This document shows positions 33,101 to 43,264 of a DNA stretch of 64,000 nucleotides, in pieces. The translations under genes and the position numbers were made by a program. Numbering within the stretch: the stretch's first letter is position 1; every line of letters begins with the position of its first letter. Below the pieces are notes generated by a model. It saw only the letters and a program-made list of their open reading frames with translations, was not told where the DNA came from and searched no databases. The DNA is from Acanthococcus lagerstroemiae (lineage: Eukaryota; Arthropoda; Insecta; Hemiptera; Eriococcidae): assembly GCA_031841125.1 (NCBI GenBank), contig CM063112.1, positions 63,107,722 through 63,171,721 on the forward strand, written 5' to 3'.

Positions 33101-33679
33101 ATTACTTTCAAAAGCGATCAATCTTGTGGCTGAAACCAAATGCGTTGGTACGGACCTTCAATAAAATCTTATTTGTGGGTATTTCCTAAGCTGCTTGATG
33201 CAATTTTTTTAACGCTGGAAATATTAGTAATTACTCTATATACCTAGATATCCCCCCTCGGCACTGATGCGATGCCCGAAAGGGTAGTTTCTGGTGCTGG
33301 GGGTGCGGTGTCTTAGGGGCCACTTTGGCATGCGTGCATCGCCATACGTCCCACCACACCATTATATACCTAGACATGTTAATGTACCTATACTATGCTC
33401 AATGAGCTTTTAGTCTCAATTAAGTATAGCGTTGGTTTACATTCTTCAAGAGTTGCAAATAAAAACTAAATCAACGCACCTGGTATATCGGGTGATAATT
33501 CGACCGGTTTCGAATCAGGTGGCGGAGTTGAATCCGCTCTGCTCGAATCTGCTTGACTAGCTGTGACATCAATTGTATCAGATACAATTGTCGAAACGGT
33601 TGTTGTGGTTGTTCGCGCGACGTTATTCGGCAAATCTTCTAATTTATTAGCGCTTGACGTCGATACTACAGTCTCTGAT
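24087..33679 (-). CDS. eya: eyes absent, all recognised exons (transcription co-activator and EYA-family phosphatase)
   Basis: Fourteen exons with matching phases encode 669 residues plus an unlocated N-terminus. The N-terminal half is rich in Ser, Tyr, Pro and Asn, as in the transactivation region of EYA proteins. The C-terminal EYA domain starts near 27245 and carries the haloacid-dehalogenase nucleophile motif [10 protein letters not shown], the block [39 protein letters not shown] and the ending [22 protein letters not shown] binds SIX/Sine oculis proteins in the nucleus as a co-activator in the retinal determination network, and the domain has phosphatase activity in characterised family members. 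All catalytic positions I can judge are intact. Introns contain nested transposons. The gene is tail-to-tail with the putative secreted-protein gene. Confidence 0.95.
24721..24821 (-). CDS. eya: eya exon M
   Basis: Reads [19 protein letters not shown] then [14 protein letters not shown]. GDGxDEE contains the acidic metal-site residues of the HAD fold. The donor is CAG|GTAATT. Confidence 0.95.
24928..25049 (-). CDS. eya: eya exon L
   Basis: Reads [20 protein letters not shown] then [20 protein letters not shown]. It contains a conserved EYA phosphatase block. The acceptor is GATCGGTTACAG and the donor ATAG|GTGAGT. Confidence 0.95.
25169..25283 (-). CDS. eya: eya exon K
   Basis: Reads [20 protein letters not shown] then [17 protein letters not shown]. 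The donor is TCGAA|GTACGT. The preceding intron (25284-26681) is filled with degenerate AAGTCT-type repeats. Confidence 0.94.
25580..26465. repeat. Degenerate AAGTCT/GAGTCTT repeat tract in an eya intron
   Basis: Dense imperfect repeats of motifs such as AAGTCT, GAGTCTT and TCTTGAAGAG with no fixed period, filling most of the intron between exons J and K. Related tracts lie at 58260-59030 and 60720-61340. Confidence 0.7.
26682..26910 (-). CDS. eya: eya exon J
   Basis: Reads [30 protein letters not shown] and [20 protein letters not shown]. These are diagnostic EYA-domain blocks. The acceptor is GATTCTTATAG and the donor GGAG|GTTAGT. Confidence 0.95.
26985..27074 (-). CDS. eya: eya exon I
   Basis: 90 bp, phase 0 throughout: [20 protein letters not shown] then [10 protein letters not shown], highly conserved in the family. 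The donor is GAG|GTGAGT. Confidence 0.94.
27163..27368 (-). CDS. eya: eya exon H (start of the EYA domain)
   Basis: Reads [18 protein letters not shown], then [20 protein letters not shown], whose first Asp of DLDET is the phosphatase nucleophile. The acceptor is CATTCTGTTACAG; the donor is AAA|GTTAGT, a less common but valid form used again at exon J. Confidence 0.95.
27440..27511 (-). CDS. eya: eya exon G
   Basis: 72 bp reading [20 protein letters not shown]. The acceptor is TTGTTCTGCAG, the donor GAAG|GTGAGA; phases match F and H. Confidence 0.88.
27588..27741 (-). CDS. eya: eya exon F
   Basis: Reads [20 protein letters not shown], an Ala run, and [17 protein letters not shown]. The acceptor is TTTTGTTTCAG, the donor TCAG|GTACTA. 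The Tyr/Ser/Ala composition matches EYA proteins just before the conserved domain. Confidence 0.88.
27815..27991 (-). CDS. eya: Alternative first exon of eya (own ATG)
   Basis: The ATG at 27991 opens 59 acidic and charged codons ([19 protein letters not shown]... AKRVKIGKD) ending at the consensus donor GAC|GTATGT in phase 0. It lies inside the large intron between exons E (31378) and F (27741) and can splice to F in frame, giving a 448-residue short isoform that skips exons A-E. An independent gene here is less likely because the next in-phase acceptor is eya exon F. Transcript evidence would decide. Confidence 0.6.
28672..29152. mobile_element. Non-autonomous hAT-like element, CAGGGATG family, copy 2
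   Basis: 481 bp between CAGGGATGTGAAAGAAGC and GCTTCTCATCCCTG, flanked by the exact 8-bp repeat ACAAAAAG (28664-28671, 29153-29160). Both ends are followed by expansions of GAAGC(C/T)GGAAG-like short repeats. It lies in eya intron sequence upstream of the alternative first exon. Confidence 0.88.
29302..29380. mobile_element. Short near-perfect palindromic MITE
   Basis: Arms AGTTATCTGTCAAAAGGG... and its complement ...CCCTTTTGACAGATAACT form a hairpin of about 35 bp per arm with almost no loop, flanked by AAATG on both sides. It is inserted in a fragment of the GGACGCTGTT-type element, in reverse orientation. Confidence 0.75.
29606..29700. mobile_element. Small inverted-repeat element
   Basis: 95 bp with ends GTGGATTTACATTC and GAATGTAAATCCAC, and inner complementary CGGCATGTCGC/GCGACATGTTG. 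Nested in the larger element. Confidence 0.6.
29764..29907. mobile_element. Tc1/mariner-like MITE
   Basis: 144 bp with perfect 26-bp terminal inverted repeats starting AAGTCTGGTCCAGTTAAG and flanked by TA on both sides, as for Tc1/mariner insertions. No coding capacity. Confidence 0.8.
30019..30170. mobile_element. MITE with GCGCAAATAG termini
   Basis: 152 bp bounded by CAGAAGCGCAAATAG and CTATTTGCGCCTATG. The flanks TGGTGATC and GGGTGATC match at 7 of 8 bases. The interior has complementary GGGGCTTAAGCCCCC and GGGGGCTAAGCCCCC. Confidence 0.7.
30433..30611. mobile_element. MITE with AAGGCTGTAT termini
   Basis: Arms of about 55 bp: AAGGCTGTATCGCTAAAG... with GTCATGTTGGGGCACATCG, and the complement near the right end. 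About 80% complementary; nested in the GGACGCTGTT element. Confidence 0.6.
31378..31631 (-). CDS. eya: eya exon E
   Basis: Reads [18 protein letters not shown], a Ser/Asn-rich stretch, and [16 protein letters not shown]. The acceptor is GTTTGTTGCAG and the donor CACAG|GTAATG, ending phase 0. Confidence 0.82.
31782..31894 (-). CDS. eya: eya exon D
   Basis: Reads [19 protein letters not shown] and SSSSLYPPS. The acceptor is TGTATGTTCCAG and the donor TCGG|GTAGGT; 113 bp, phase consistent. Confidence 0.8.
31975..32095 (-). CDS. eya: eya exon C
   Basis: Reads [19 protein letters not shown] and [16 protein letters not shown]. The acceptor is GATTTCTCTAG and the donor CCAA|GTAAGC. Tyr/Gln-rich, typical of the EYA N-terminal region. 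Confidence 0.8.
32427..32579 (-). CDS. eya: eya exon B
   Basis: Reads [19 protein letters not shown] and ends SWSPNVHSE. The acceptor is CTCTGTTTAG and the donor GAGT|GTATGT; 153 bp, phases fit both neighbours. Confidence 0.75.
33249..33362 (+). mobile_element. R1-clade non-LTR element, 3'-tail-only copy
   Basis: 114 bp sharing GGGGGTGCGGTGT and TGCGTGCATCGCCATACG with the 3' ends of the copies at 46530 and 49560. Flanked by TATATACCTAGA at 33237-33248 and 33363-33374, so it is a genuine insertion of a very short tail. It lies just downstream of eya exon A, in an intron. Confidence 0.85.
33480..33679 (-). CDS. eya: eya exon A (most upstream confident exon)
   Basis: Reads [19 protein letters not shown]... 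and [19 protein letters not shown]. The acceptor TTTGCAAG leaves one base at the start; the donor is CCAG|GTGCGT, phase 1, fitting the next exon (giving Asp). It is Ser/Thr/Pro-rich. An upstream exon must supply two bases and the start codon. Confidence 0.7.
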
Positions 33680-36600
33680 CTTGCAAAGTACAACAGAAGA
33701 GTAAATCAAATCATTTACGACGAAAAAAGAAGAAAGAAAAAAATAGGTTGACAGTTTCAACTCCTTGCATACTGATATATCAGGCATCGGTAAAAGTCGA
33801 TAAGCCGATAAATTAGTTTCGGCAAATAGGATTAGAAAAGCAGAAATCAAAATTTTTTTGAGAACATGTGCGGGTCCGGCGTACATTGTTTGTAGGTACG
33901 GGTAATCTGAATTTCAGGGAAAAAAATCGATGTAGCGCTGATTTTGTGGTATGAGATGTTTTCAGTTGCTTCGTAACTTAACCACCTCGGTTCTCAGAGT
34001 AGTGGAATTCGATTTCAAACACAAGGCCAGTGAATCCAGGGCGGGGGGTAAAGCAGGAAAACATTTGTAGGATTGAGATAAGTATCGTTTCTTGGATTTC
34101 TGCGGTCGTTGAATTCGGTTTGAACATTATACTTTCCGAACATCATGAAAATTGAGATCACAAAGTGGGTGGCAGATGAGGAGATAAGAAAAAGTTTGAA
34201 AGTCAGATACCAGGATGTCTACCTGAATCGGAAAATGGAAAAAAACATGACTTCCGCGACTCAGTTTCTAACTTTTACAAGTTGGGGAGAAGTCTGCCAT
34301 CTTTTAACTGCCAAAAATACACTTTTTGATGCAAATTCTTTGAAATATCAACAAATTTGCTCGTTTTTATTGAGAAATCTCTCCCATAAACAAATACTAT
34401 ACAGGGCCTGATTTGTTCGAGTTGATAAGGGGAGGGGGTGCAAATAATATGTACCTTCAATGGCTGTCTTTTGAAATTACCTACTTTTCTACCTTACTGT
34501 TTATTTATAATAATTAATTTTTTATATTTATAAAAAGAATTTCACCCCAGTTGAAAACTTTTTATACACATAGAACATTTTTATCACAGTTAAAAGCGAA
34601 ATTCTGAAGTCAGTAGGCTTATGATCCGAATTTCAGCTTTTAACCAATCAAAAAACAATGACTTCAGTTGGAAAAAACATGACCTATACATGACAGCAGA
34701 ATATTTTACAAAAAAAAATTACTTCTCCACGACGTCCGTGATCTCTTCTGAAAAAACAGGACTTTCTCATGGTTTCCGTGGCCTAAGAATTGTTTCTTAG
34801 CATTTCGAAGGCGTGAAATTCAGTTTTGATACGGCTTTTCAGCTACCATGAAAACTGAGGTTACACAGTTAGAGGGCGCGGGACGAAGAGGGTATAAATT
34901 ACCAATGAATATCAATTACCTCTGGCCAAGTTTATTACCCGAGAGGGCAGGAAGCAAGTAGATATCAGAAAGAAGCGAGTTTCACAAGGAATGATACCCA
35001 TCTCGAACACATACATGCATTTTCTCTGTCCCTCCTGTCCAAAGGTACCTCAATTTTTATGGTAGCTGAACAACATAACCTTTAAAATTAAAAAAAAGTC
35101 GGCAATATGGAATTTTTCGATTTTCTTCTAATCCGTTTCCCCCGATGCGCAATCAGTTACCCTCTAGTTATCCAGCTACTCGCGGAACAGTTACCCTTTT
35201 GCAACCCTCGAGTTACCTTCAGATTATCCAAAAACTCGTCAGTTACCCTCGGTTCCCCTTTAGTTACCCGGGTAACTGGCGGGATTTTGCGTATCGGGCC
35301 GTCCCTACGGTGGCTCAATTTTCGTAGTACCAGTAAATCAACATCGAAATTAATGCCACGACTCTCCCCAACCAGAGAAACGATACCTACACGGCAGTTA
35401 AAGCAATTTTCAACCCTCGCTTCCCCAAGAGAGCCCAAATTTAGCGCTAGAGGGATAAAGATACGAAAAATGAATTTAGTATCCTGAAAAACCTCGTAAT
35501 CGATACGTCTAATTTCTATTTCATACTTAAGCAAATTTCAAAAATGTCTCTATTAAAGTCATCAGAAATAAAATGAAAGATATCATGTTATTCATGTGGG
35601 TTTAAAGAGCGAGGGGGGGGGCTAGGAAAAATCCAAGGATGTGGGTAAGTACAAATGTGGAAAGCATGTCCGATGACAAATTGCACCCCAACTGGGCATA
35701 AAATTTGGTGATCTTGGAAAATGACAAAAATTCACGTTTTCACCCATAAGGCCTTTGGTAATGTGTAATACTAAGAGATATTTCGAAACCCCCATTTCTA
35801 AGTTCTGGGGTAGTTACGATAAAATTAAAACATCTTGTGTAAAATTTGACGGGAACAATATTTGTTTGAGACATTTTTTTCTTAAATTTGACAGTTTCTA
35901 ATATGTGCCATTCCACGGATACCTATAAAGAGCCCATTGCTCGTTCGAAATATAGCCAATTTTTAATTATTCCGGAACCATATCTAAAAATTTTTGAATT
36001 TCAACGTAATTTCAAGAAGTGAACATCTGAAATATCTGTTCCCGTTTTCAAGACATGACATTATAAATTTAAAACATAAAGAGCTCATACCCCTATTGAT
36101 CTTTCTTTTAAGTCATTTTCCTAAATCTCACTTTTTTGAAGTTCAAATTTTATCCAGTGTGAGGCTGGTCACAAATCCATTTCGACCAAATGGGTTCTTT
36201 ATGAATAGAATGAAGCATGGTTTTTGTAAAAAACAATTGACTTTTACGGTGGAGGGGACTTAATTCCCTTCTTACTTTACCATTACCACAAAATATTACA
36301 AACACGGAGATTTTGAATTGTTTTCTTCTGAGACTCCCCGGGATCCATTGAAATAATTTACGTCAAACTGCGACTCGTCACGAATTTTCTTTCTCAGTTT
36401 CCTTTACCTATTTGCCTGAACTAAATAAAATTATTAGTCAGGTTTGTCATCTACGCAATAAGCTCGAGAAATCGAATTTCGCGGCCTTCAAAATGAATCT
36501 CGGGGCACACCTTGTTACTAAAGACTATCAATCTTTTCTTCTATGCTGTGCATTTCAGAGCATTCTCGACTAGTTGCTGAAAAACCGTTCGTAATTCTGT

Positions 36601-36725
36601 TAACATTGTAACAGTATCAGTTTCCAAAACGCATTATACAGTTTTTCATCATTTACAAGCTTATTAAATGTAAACGGCAAGCCGGACTACGATATTTCCT
36701 TCGTAGTAAATAAAATAAATTTTAC
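33680..36725. other. Upstream flank or intron of eya without a supported exon
   Basis: AT-rich sequence. Short open frames such as 34145-34411 (plus) lack coding signatures. A cluster of GTTACC motifs lies at 35150-35276. Confidence 0.45.
35263..35276. promoter_or_regulatory. Perfect palindrome resembling an RFX X-box
   Basis: GTTACCCGGGTAAC fits the RFX consensus of two GTTRCC half-sites around a short spacer. Four more GTTACC half-sites lie within the preceding 115 bp. Location upstream of eya makes regulation conceivable; no functional evidence. Confidence 0.35.
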
Positions 36726-36769
36726 CGTGGTCTCGCTGCCACTTGCGGATTCACTTTCAATCTTTTCGT
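36726..36769 (-). CDS. Tentative upstream eya exon
   Basis: A 44-bp segment between a strong acceptor (TTTATTCTTTTTCAG) and the donor ACG|GTAAAA. One frame reads DEKIESESASGSETT, which looks like coding sequence, but it ends in phase 0 and exon A (33679) needs two incoming bases. Either an exon between them is missed or this is not an exon. Confidence 0.25.
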
Positions 36770-37169
36770 CTGAAAAAGAATAAAAAATTCAATTAAAATT
36801 CGTATCAATAAATTTTACTCCGGCGTAATTTATAAACAAATTAACATGATGGTAGATCGTATCAGAACCCTTGAAATTCCTGTCTCAAAATTTATACGTC
36901 GCCCAGAGAACTATAAGGATGATAAAGTACAGAGGCTAGATGCAGTCGCCGGCATTTTAAATTTTCTCTGCCGAAAAAAGTGTGAATGTTCATTAGTGAT
37001 AGTTGCACGCTCTTCAGTCGACACCACCCACAAATCAAACTGCCGCAAAATAAGTCCGAAATTACGGTTTCAAAAATTATCAACGGTAAACTGGTCCGGC
37101 AGTGTCACTCTTGAAGTTTCGGAATAGATAAATCACTCGGCAGTCTACTTCACGCATAACTGGTCGCGG

Positions 37170-37197
37170 TTTTTTTTTTTTTTTTTTTTTTTTTTTT
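37170..37197. repeat. 28-base T run
   Basis: Uninterrupted T homopolymer; could be a retroposed A-tail on the minus strand, but no retrocopy is visible next to it. Confidence 0.85.
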
Positions 37198-37803
37198 GTA
37201 GCTAGTTGAAAAGAATGTTTGTCTAGGAATTAAAAAGAACACGTGTAAAAGTCTTATATCTTGTACTCGAGCCCCGCTCTGAACAGATGCAACCTAATAA
37301 ATAAAACCGCCCGAATGACAGTTGAAGCTCCAACATTTTAACAAGGTCGTATTAAAGATTTTTTTGTTTTTTTTTCCTTCTGCGCTGAGAGTACGCGGGT
37401 TAAAACAATACCGAATCATAAGTATCGGCTTGTAGGTTGCGGGATACCCTTAAGAAGGGCCAACAGGTTGATTGTTCAGATTCGCTATTCGATAAACACA
37501 CGGAGCGTAAAAGAAACCGTAGAAGTCTGTCTCTGAATATCACTTGATGAGAGCATCAAACAAATTATCCATTCGCCCACATTGAAATAATGCAGGCTAA
37601 CCAGATTTTTTTAGAAAAAAAGAGAAAAAAAAGTACTATGTATACCAAAATGCAGAGGATTATAGCGCCGTGGTATAGATATATGGGGGTCAAGAAAAAA
37701 GAGGTCAAAAAAATTTTCTCGCGTTGCCGTGCGAAACATTAGTGCGCTGCGCGCGCCTTCTGCAGCCCTTAAGCTGCGTATCTGCAAACCTCTGAACGTA
37801 CGA

Positions 37804-37899
37804 TTTGTTCATCATCATCAGTATTATTTATTAAAGCAGAGTAGGTGAACCAAATATCATATGAAATGATATTATGTTTTCAGTATGATGATGAACAAA
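37804..37899. repeat. Short inverted repeat
   Basis: TTTGTTCATCATCAT and ATGATGATGAACAAA are perfect complements 66 bp apart; the inner parts are weakly complementary. Possibly a small MITE. Confidence 0.5.
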
Positions 37900-39158
37900 A
37901 GACAAAACTGAAAACTATTATCACTTCGTGCAATTTTAAATACACAATAACTAAAGAACAAGATGTAGGTATATGTTAGCGGCAAATTGTGAAATCCGTC
38001 ATTCAATGAAATGCCGAGGCATCATGTTAATAGTCGGACATGCAGCGTGAAAAGCGTCAACTTATAAAATGATTGACAAAAGGCAAGTCATTTTATAAAA
38101 TGACTATACCCATTACCCACTTCGGCAATACAGGCTGTCTCTTTTGCAATGACCGCCCTCCACCTGGTAAGTAGGCAACCTGCCCCGACAATATGTAGAT
38201 ATGTTTGCATACGCTTACTTTTGAAGGGGCTGAGTTATGGTCAAATTTTGAATAGTTTTCTGTCTTTGACATTTTTTTTCTTCTCACGACTGAAGATAGA
38301 CAGAAACATGGTACCAGAGTAGGTAATAGTAGAGGGCAGCTGTGGTAAGCACAGAAAAGAAATGGTCGGAAGCGGTTCCACAGAGTGTTTATAAAATCAA
38401 ATTTAGTAGAAATTATATCAGAAAATTTTCATGAGAAACTTGCCCTCATAAGCCATTTTTTTCTAATTTTCAATAGATTGTACAATAAATTTTCCATAAA
38501 AAAGGCCATTAGCAATTTTCTTGCATCCGAATTAGAACTGTTCAAATTGTTCAGTTTATTTTTTTAATATTAACGCCTACTTTTCTCACTCGTGAATCTC
38601 TCATTTCGTTTTGAGACCCTTCTCATAAATAACTCTTCTATTGAGGCATTTCCCGTTATATCAATGTTGCCAATCGGCAACATGTACATTTTGGTTTTCA
38701 GCTAACAAAGAGTTGCTCTGCATAAACGCATCTCACGCCGGGTATAAGTAATTGACAATGGAAAGTGAATCAGTCAAATTTTCAAAATATTTTCAACAAT
38801 TAGGAAAAATGTGTCTTTGGTTAGTACCATTTTTCTATGATACAATCAAAAGAGTATAAAGTGAAGTTTAAGAGGAGAAGAGAGCGAGTACTCTTTTTTC
38901 ATCGTTCTAAAAGAGTAGGTACAATACTCCTGAAAAAAGTCTGTCTGGTCAGCCTGAAAATGAAGGGGTGACTGCAGTGGCGTGCGATGATTCTTCCTAG
39001 GGGGTAAGCGATAAGCGTAGAAGTGAAGTGAAAGTCAGAATAAAAGTATGAAACATGCTACTATACAAAACGGCATTGATGAAATTATTCAAATTGTCGT
39101 ATCCCTGTCTAGGGTCATTCCATTTGCATTTAATCTTTTCTGTGATGAATAATAGACA

Positions 39159-39373
39159 TAGGGATGTACCACCGAAGAGTTTTTCCTGGAATTGTGAACA
39201 TCCCAACTGACTCAACTCAAAATTACCAAGTATCAAAGCAAAAATAAAAAAACCTTCTGACTTGTTGAATTTTCCCAACTCCGCCTGATTGAAATTGTAA
39301 ATTTTCCCAACTGCTGAGTGAAAAATTCTTACAGGAGGAGAGGAAGTTGTCCCCTTCTATCGGTACGTCCCTG
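39159..39373. mobile_element. hAT-like MITE, CAGGGACGTA family, copy 1
   Basis: 215 bp starting TAGGGATGTACC and ending CGGTACGTCCCTG, flanked by exact AATAGACA at 39151-39158 and 39374-39381. It shares about 180 bp with the copy at 63398, including TTTTCCCAACTGCTGAGT. Confidence 0.85.
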
Positions 39374-39381
39374 AATAGACA

Positions 39382-41499
39382 TGGCTAACAAAACAGTTTT
39401 CCACCACCTTCACGACTGGTTAACCACAACATGTTTTCATATATTATAATAAGTGGCAATGTCTAGTAAAACTCAAATCACTTCTCTTTTGCTCAGTTTT
39501 TAAAAATGGTAATTCTGGTTTAGGCTTCCCACCATTAATAATTCCTAATTGATCATTAAGAGTAAGTCGCGAAAACGGGTTTTCAATAAGATCTCAAATA
39601 CGCATTTTGTGGGCAAAAAAAAAAACAAAAAAACAAAAAAAAACGGAGTATTTAAACATAACGCGTTGACTAGTAGAAGAACAGATTACACTTCACGGTC
39701 AACTTCGACGTTCGCGTGTAGCCAAGCCGAGCCAAGCCTAACTCAACGCGCTTCCAGAACGCAACCAAACTCACAGGTTTCGTAGCGTTGAACATGCTAG
39801 TGTGTTTCTGTGTTGGTAATTAACACGGGGGGGGGGCGTAAGTCATGCAATGTTATGTGCAGTATGGAAAATAAGCGTTAGATCCGACGCATACCTCGCT
39901 GGCCTTTACAAATATACATGTATGAGGATTGGCAAACACCCCGTGAATTTATTGTATACTTGAGCGTAAGCGTCATAAGCGTCAATAAAGTCGCTGTCTT
40001 GCCCAATGTTTCATTATCTTTCATTTGTTAAAAGTTGAAGTTGATATTATGTACAAAAACTTATTTTCTTGGGAACTTTCAAGGTACGCGGTGCTTACCT
40101 TGCTTGCCTGGAATGCACGCCCCTGGGTGACTGAATCACTTTCTCATAGGATGACATGCAGGGCTATTGACCCAAAGTTTGAAGAAATGGAACCCGCTAA
40201 TTTTGGGCCCGGGGCCTCAAAATCCTAAATCCCGTTCCTGAAAGAGTCTATAAGATTACTTGATCTCGAAATCAAAAAATCCTAAGCTAACACTCTATAA
40301 GATTGATTTAAAAATATCATTCCAACCGTGACATCGAAGATCACAAACTGGACCTGATTATTAGGAACGTTAGAAAATACTAAGATGGCAATTTCGAGTT
40401 ATTTAAATTACTTAAATCAAGGAAAGTCTTCATCTTGATATCAGAAAGATCACAAATATCATAACATCATAATTCTTGCCTTTTGGTCACAATCTCGCAG
40501 ACTGACTGGATATTGAAGTAACAGCTTCGAAATGTAACGAATTTATTCCTCAAATGTATTAGATTTCAATTAGGCAACCCACCCGGCGTTCTTTTTGGCC
40601 ATCGCATCGATATTGTTCCAAATTGTGTTCATTGTACTTTCTTTTTGATTAAAATTTTCTCTTCGCTTTTAAAAATTTTCCATCCACAGAGGAATCACAG
40701 GAATTCAAACTGGAAGATGTCGAGGCAAGTGTCGAAATAAAAGCTCGTCGGATCACAGATTTCTAACATGGCATCAGATTTTTGACCTTGCCCCGATTGA
40801 TTTGGTTTGAAAGATTAAACTAGAGGTACCGAATTAGAGGGCCCATAACTATAATTTTGAAACTTCTATCAGATTTTTGATCAGCTTCATTTACAACTAA
40901 ATTTTAGAATTTAGAATGAAAAATGATAATTTTTACACCAACGATTCAAGGCTATTTCGCGCTCATTGTTGAAAAGTTATGTATGTTCAGAGAAATATCA
41001 ATCCCCCTCCCATTCGCACAGTAATTTAAAGGACGGCTTGAGTTCAGCAAAATGAAATAGGCTTCAGAAGTCAAATAAATTATTATCGAAACAGGGATTT
41101 GACTGGTTTGCTAATAACAAATGTTTCATCCTGTTTTCGATCAGGCCACAATTTCAGCACTCGGGATCCATTTTTCGCGACAAAACTTAGCCATTTTACA
41201 ATATTTTTGAAGTCTGCCTGCAGGCAAGTCAGCAGAAATGGAGGAGTTTAAAAGTCACAAAATAATTAACAAGTCTTAACGAAGTCTCAAGAAGTCTGAG
41301 TCTTGTCACAATCTTCAAGAGTCTTCATACACTGTCATAAGGCATCCTAACAAACCTTTTGATAAAAGTTTACTTCGAACATTTTTTCGCTCAATCCACG
41401 TCCAAAATGCGGGACTACCCAATAAAAAGAATTGGTTTTCTCCTCAGATATTTCCCTTCAATACGCCCTCAGAAAACATCAGGCATTTGTTCTGTTATC
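39382..41499. other. Gene-free stretch
   Basis: AT-rich sequence with faint AGTCT-type repeats near 40240-40340 and 41225-41345. I see no exon or complete mobile element. Confidence 0.45.
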
Positions 41500-42595
41500 G
41501 AGTTTTTAAAAAATTCTCATTTACGGAAAGAAAATAACTTTTTTTCCTTTTCTTAAGAAAAAGGGAAAAATCATAAAATTCCTCTCCCTAGGGGAAAAGA
41601 GAATTCTCTTCATGAAAAATAACAAATTTTTAATTAAAATAAGAATTTTTTGGCCGCTGATTTCAAATATCGCATTAAATTTTCGATCAAATTTCAATTT
41701 GGGTTCGAAAATTTGAGGGTCATTTCAGCTGCGTAAACTATGATAATAGACAGTTTTTGGGACTAGAGATTCCAAATTGCAACATTAAAATCTCCTCTTT
41801 CGAAAAGGTCAACAAAGTTCTCATTTACCACGAAACTTTAGAACAATTTTTCTCCTACAAAAAAAAGGAAGAAAAAAGGAACAATTTTCTTCTCGTTTCT
41901 GAAAAGGAGACAGTTTTTCCTGCTTCAAAAAAAATAATCAAGTTCTTCTTCTGTTTTGGAGAAAGGAACAAGAAGGTAAAATAAAATTTTTCATCCGTTC
42001 TTCATAAAAATATCACCTATACAATAAGACGAGACAATTTTTAGCTCGTTCTTCTTCTTCCTCAGTGAAAGGAACCAAGTTCTACTCAGAAATATCACAG
42101 ATAAGAAAATAAGTTTTTATTGACAAAAGGAAAGGTACGTTTTTTATGCGAAAGAAAGTACGTTTCGTTTTCAAAGAAAAGCGAAGTTCTCATTGAATAA
42201 AGAGAAGGAATAATGTTTCTTTTCTTACCAAAGGAAAAGTTACAATTTTCTTCTATTTCTTAAGGAAAGAAATGGTTTTCTTTTTGTTACACAAAAATCA
42301 AGAAACGTAGAGGAAATAAATTTTCCTTAGATACTTAGATGAAACGAGTTTTTCAGTTCGTCTTATTATCTACATGAGGAAACGTAACAATTACTCTTTC
42401 CGTTTCATAGAAACACTAATTTAGACGTTTTTCTTTTCATTCTATGACCTTCAGAAAAAGTAATGCTTTTGTTCTATTTTTTTATAGAAAGAAAGTTCAC
42501 CTCATTCCTCAAGAGAAAGAATTTTTTTTCAGCTTGAGAAAAACAAATTTCTTATCTTTCCTTTCCTTTTCTAAATGACGATTTTCATGTCAGTT
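41500..42595. repeat. Degenerate A/T-rich repeat tract with GGAAC/GTTCTC motifs
   Basis: Repeated variants of TTTTCTTCT...GAAAAGGAACAA and AAGTTCTCATT at irregular spacing of about 40-60 bp. It looks like a very old tandem array. The strong purine/pyrimidine alternation could form hairpins. Confidence 0.5.
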
Positions 42596-43264
42596 GTTAG
42601 TTCTGTCAACTTCTGCAAAGTCAGGTTCGATCGAAAAGCTGTGAGATATTCTGATTCAGCTACCGAAAAAAGCTCTATTTCGATAGTTGCTCAATTTTTG
42701 AAACCAAGTCAATTTTAGTGTCCATTTCTGAGTATGAGTGAACTTAGTAATATTCCATGAGTAGGGTGTACCAATTCATTTTTTCTTCTTCTGTATTCCA
42801 GAGCGCTTTCATTTTGCAAATATTTTGCGGCGTACCGTAGGGTTCAAGTAGAAATCTTCTGCAATATTCACAATCAGCGGGTCATATAAAATCGTTCCTA
42901 CGATAGTTTGCGGTTCAATTTTTAAGACCAAATCAATGAAGCCTGTTTTTCCACATATTGGGACCCCAACTGGGGCTCGGTCGAATCTGATGTGATATTT
43001 CAAATCAGCAATCAAAAAATCATAATTCTGATACTTTGTTCAACTTTTAAACCAAATCAAATTAGCCCACTATTTTCTTTTTCAAATTATGGAGTCCTAA
43101 AGGGATCTAATCGTAAATCTGATGTTATATTCGGAAAATGACCAAGAAAAAGTACTATTCCGATAGATTGCTCAACTTTTTAAACCACCTTAATTTTGCA
43201 CAAAATTTTGAGGACTTCATTCGGATTGGATCAAAAACCTGATCCGATATTCGAATCAGTGACC

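Noticed and set aside
34080..34960. Two similar segments around ATGAAAATTGAGATCAC and ATGAAAACTGAGGTTAC
   Set aside because: Similarity is weak and short; it may be an old duplication but I cannot define limits or a coding role.
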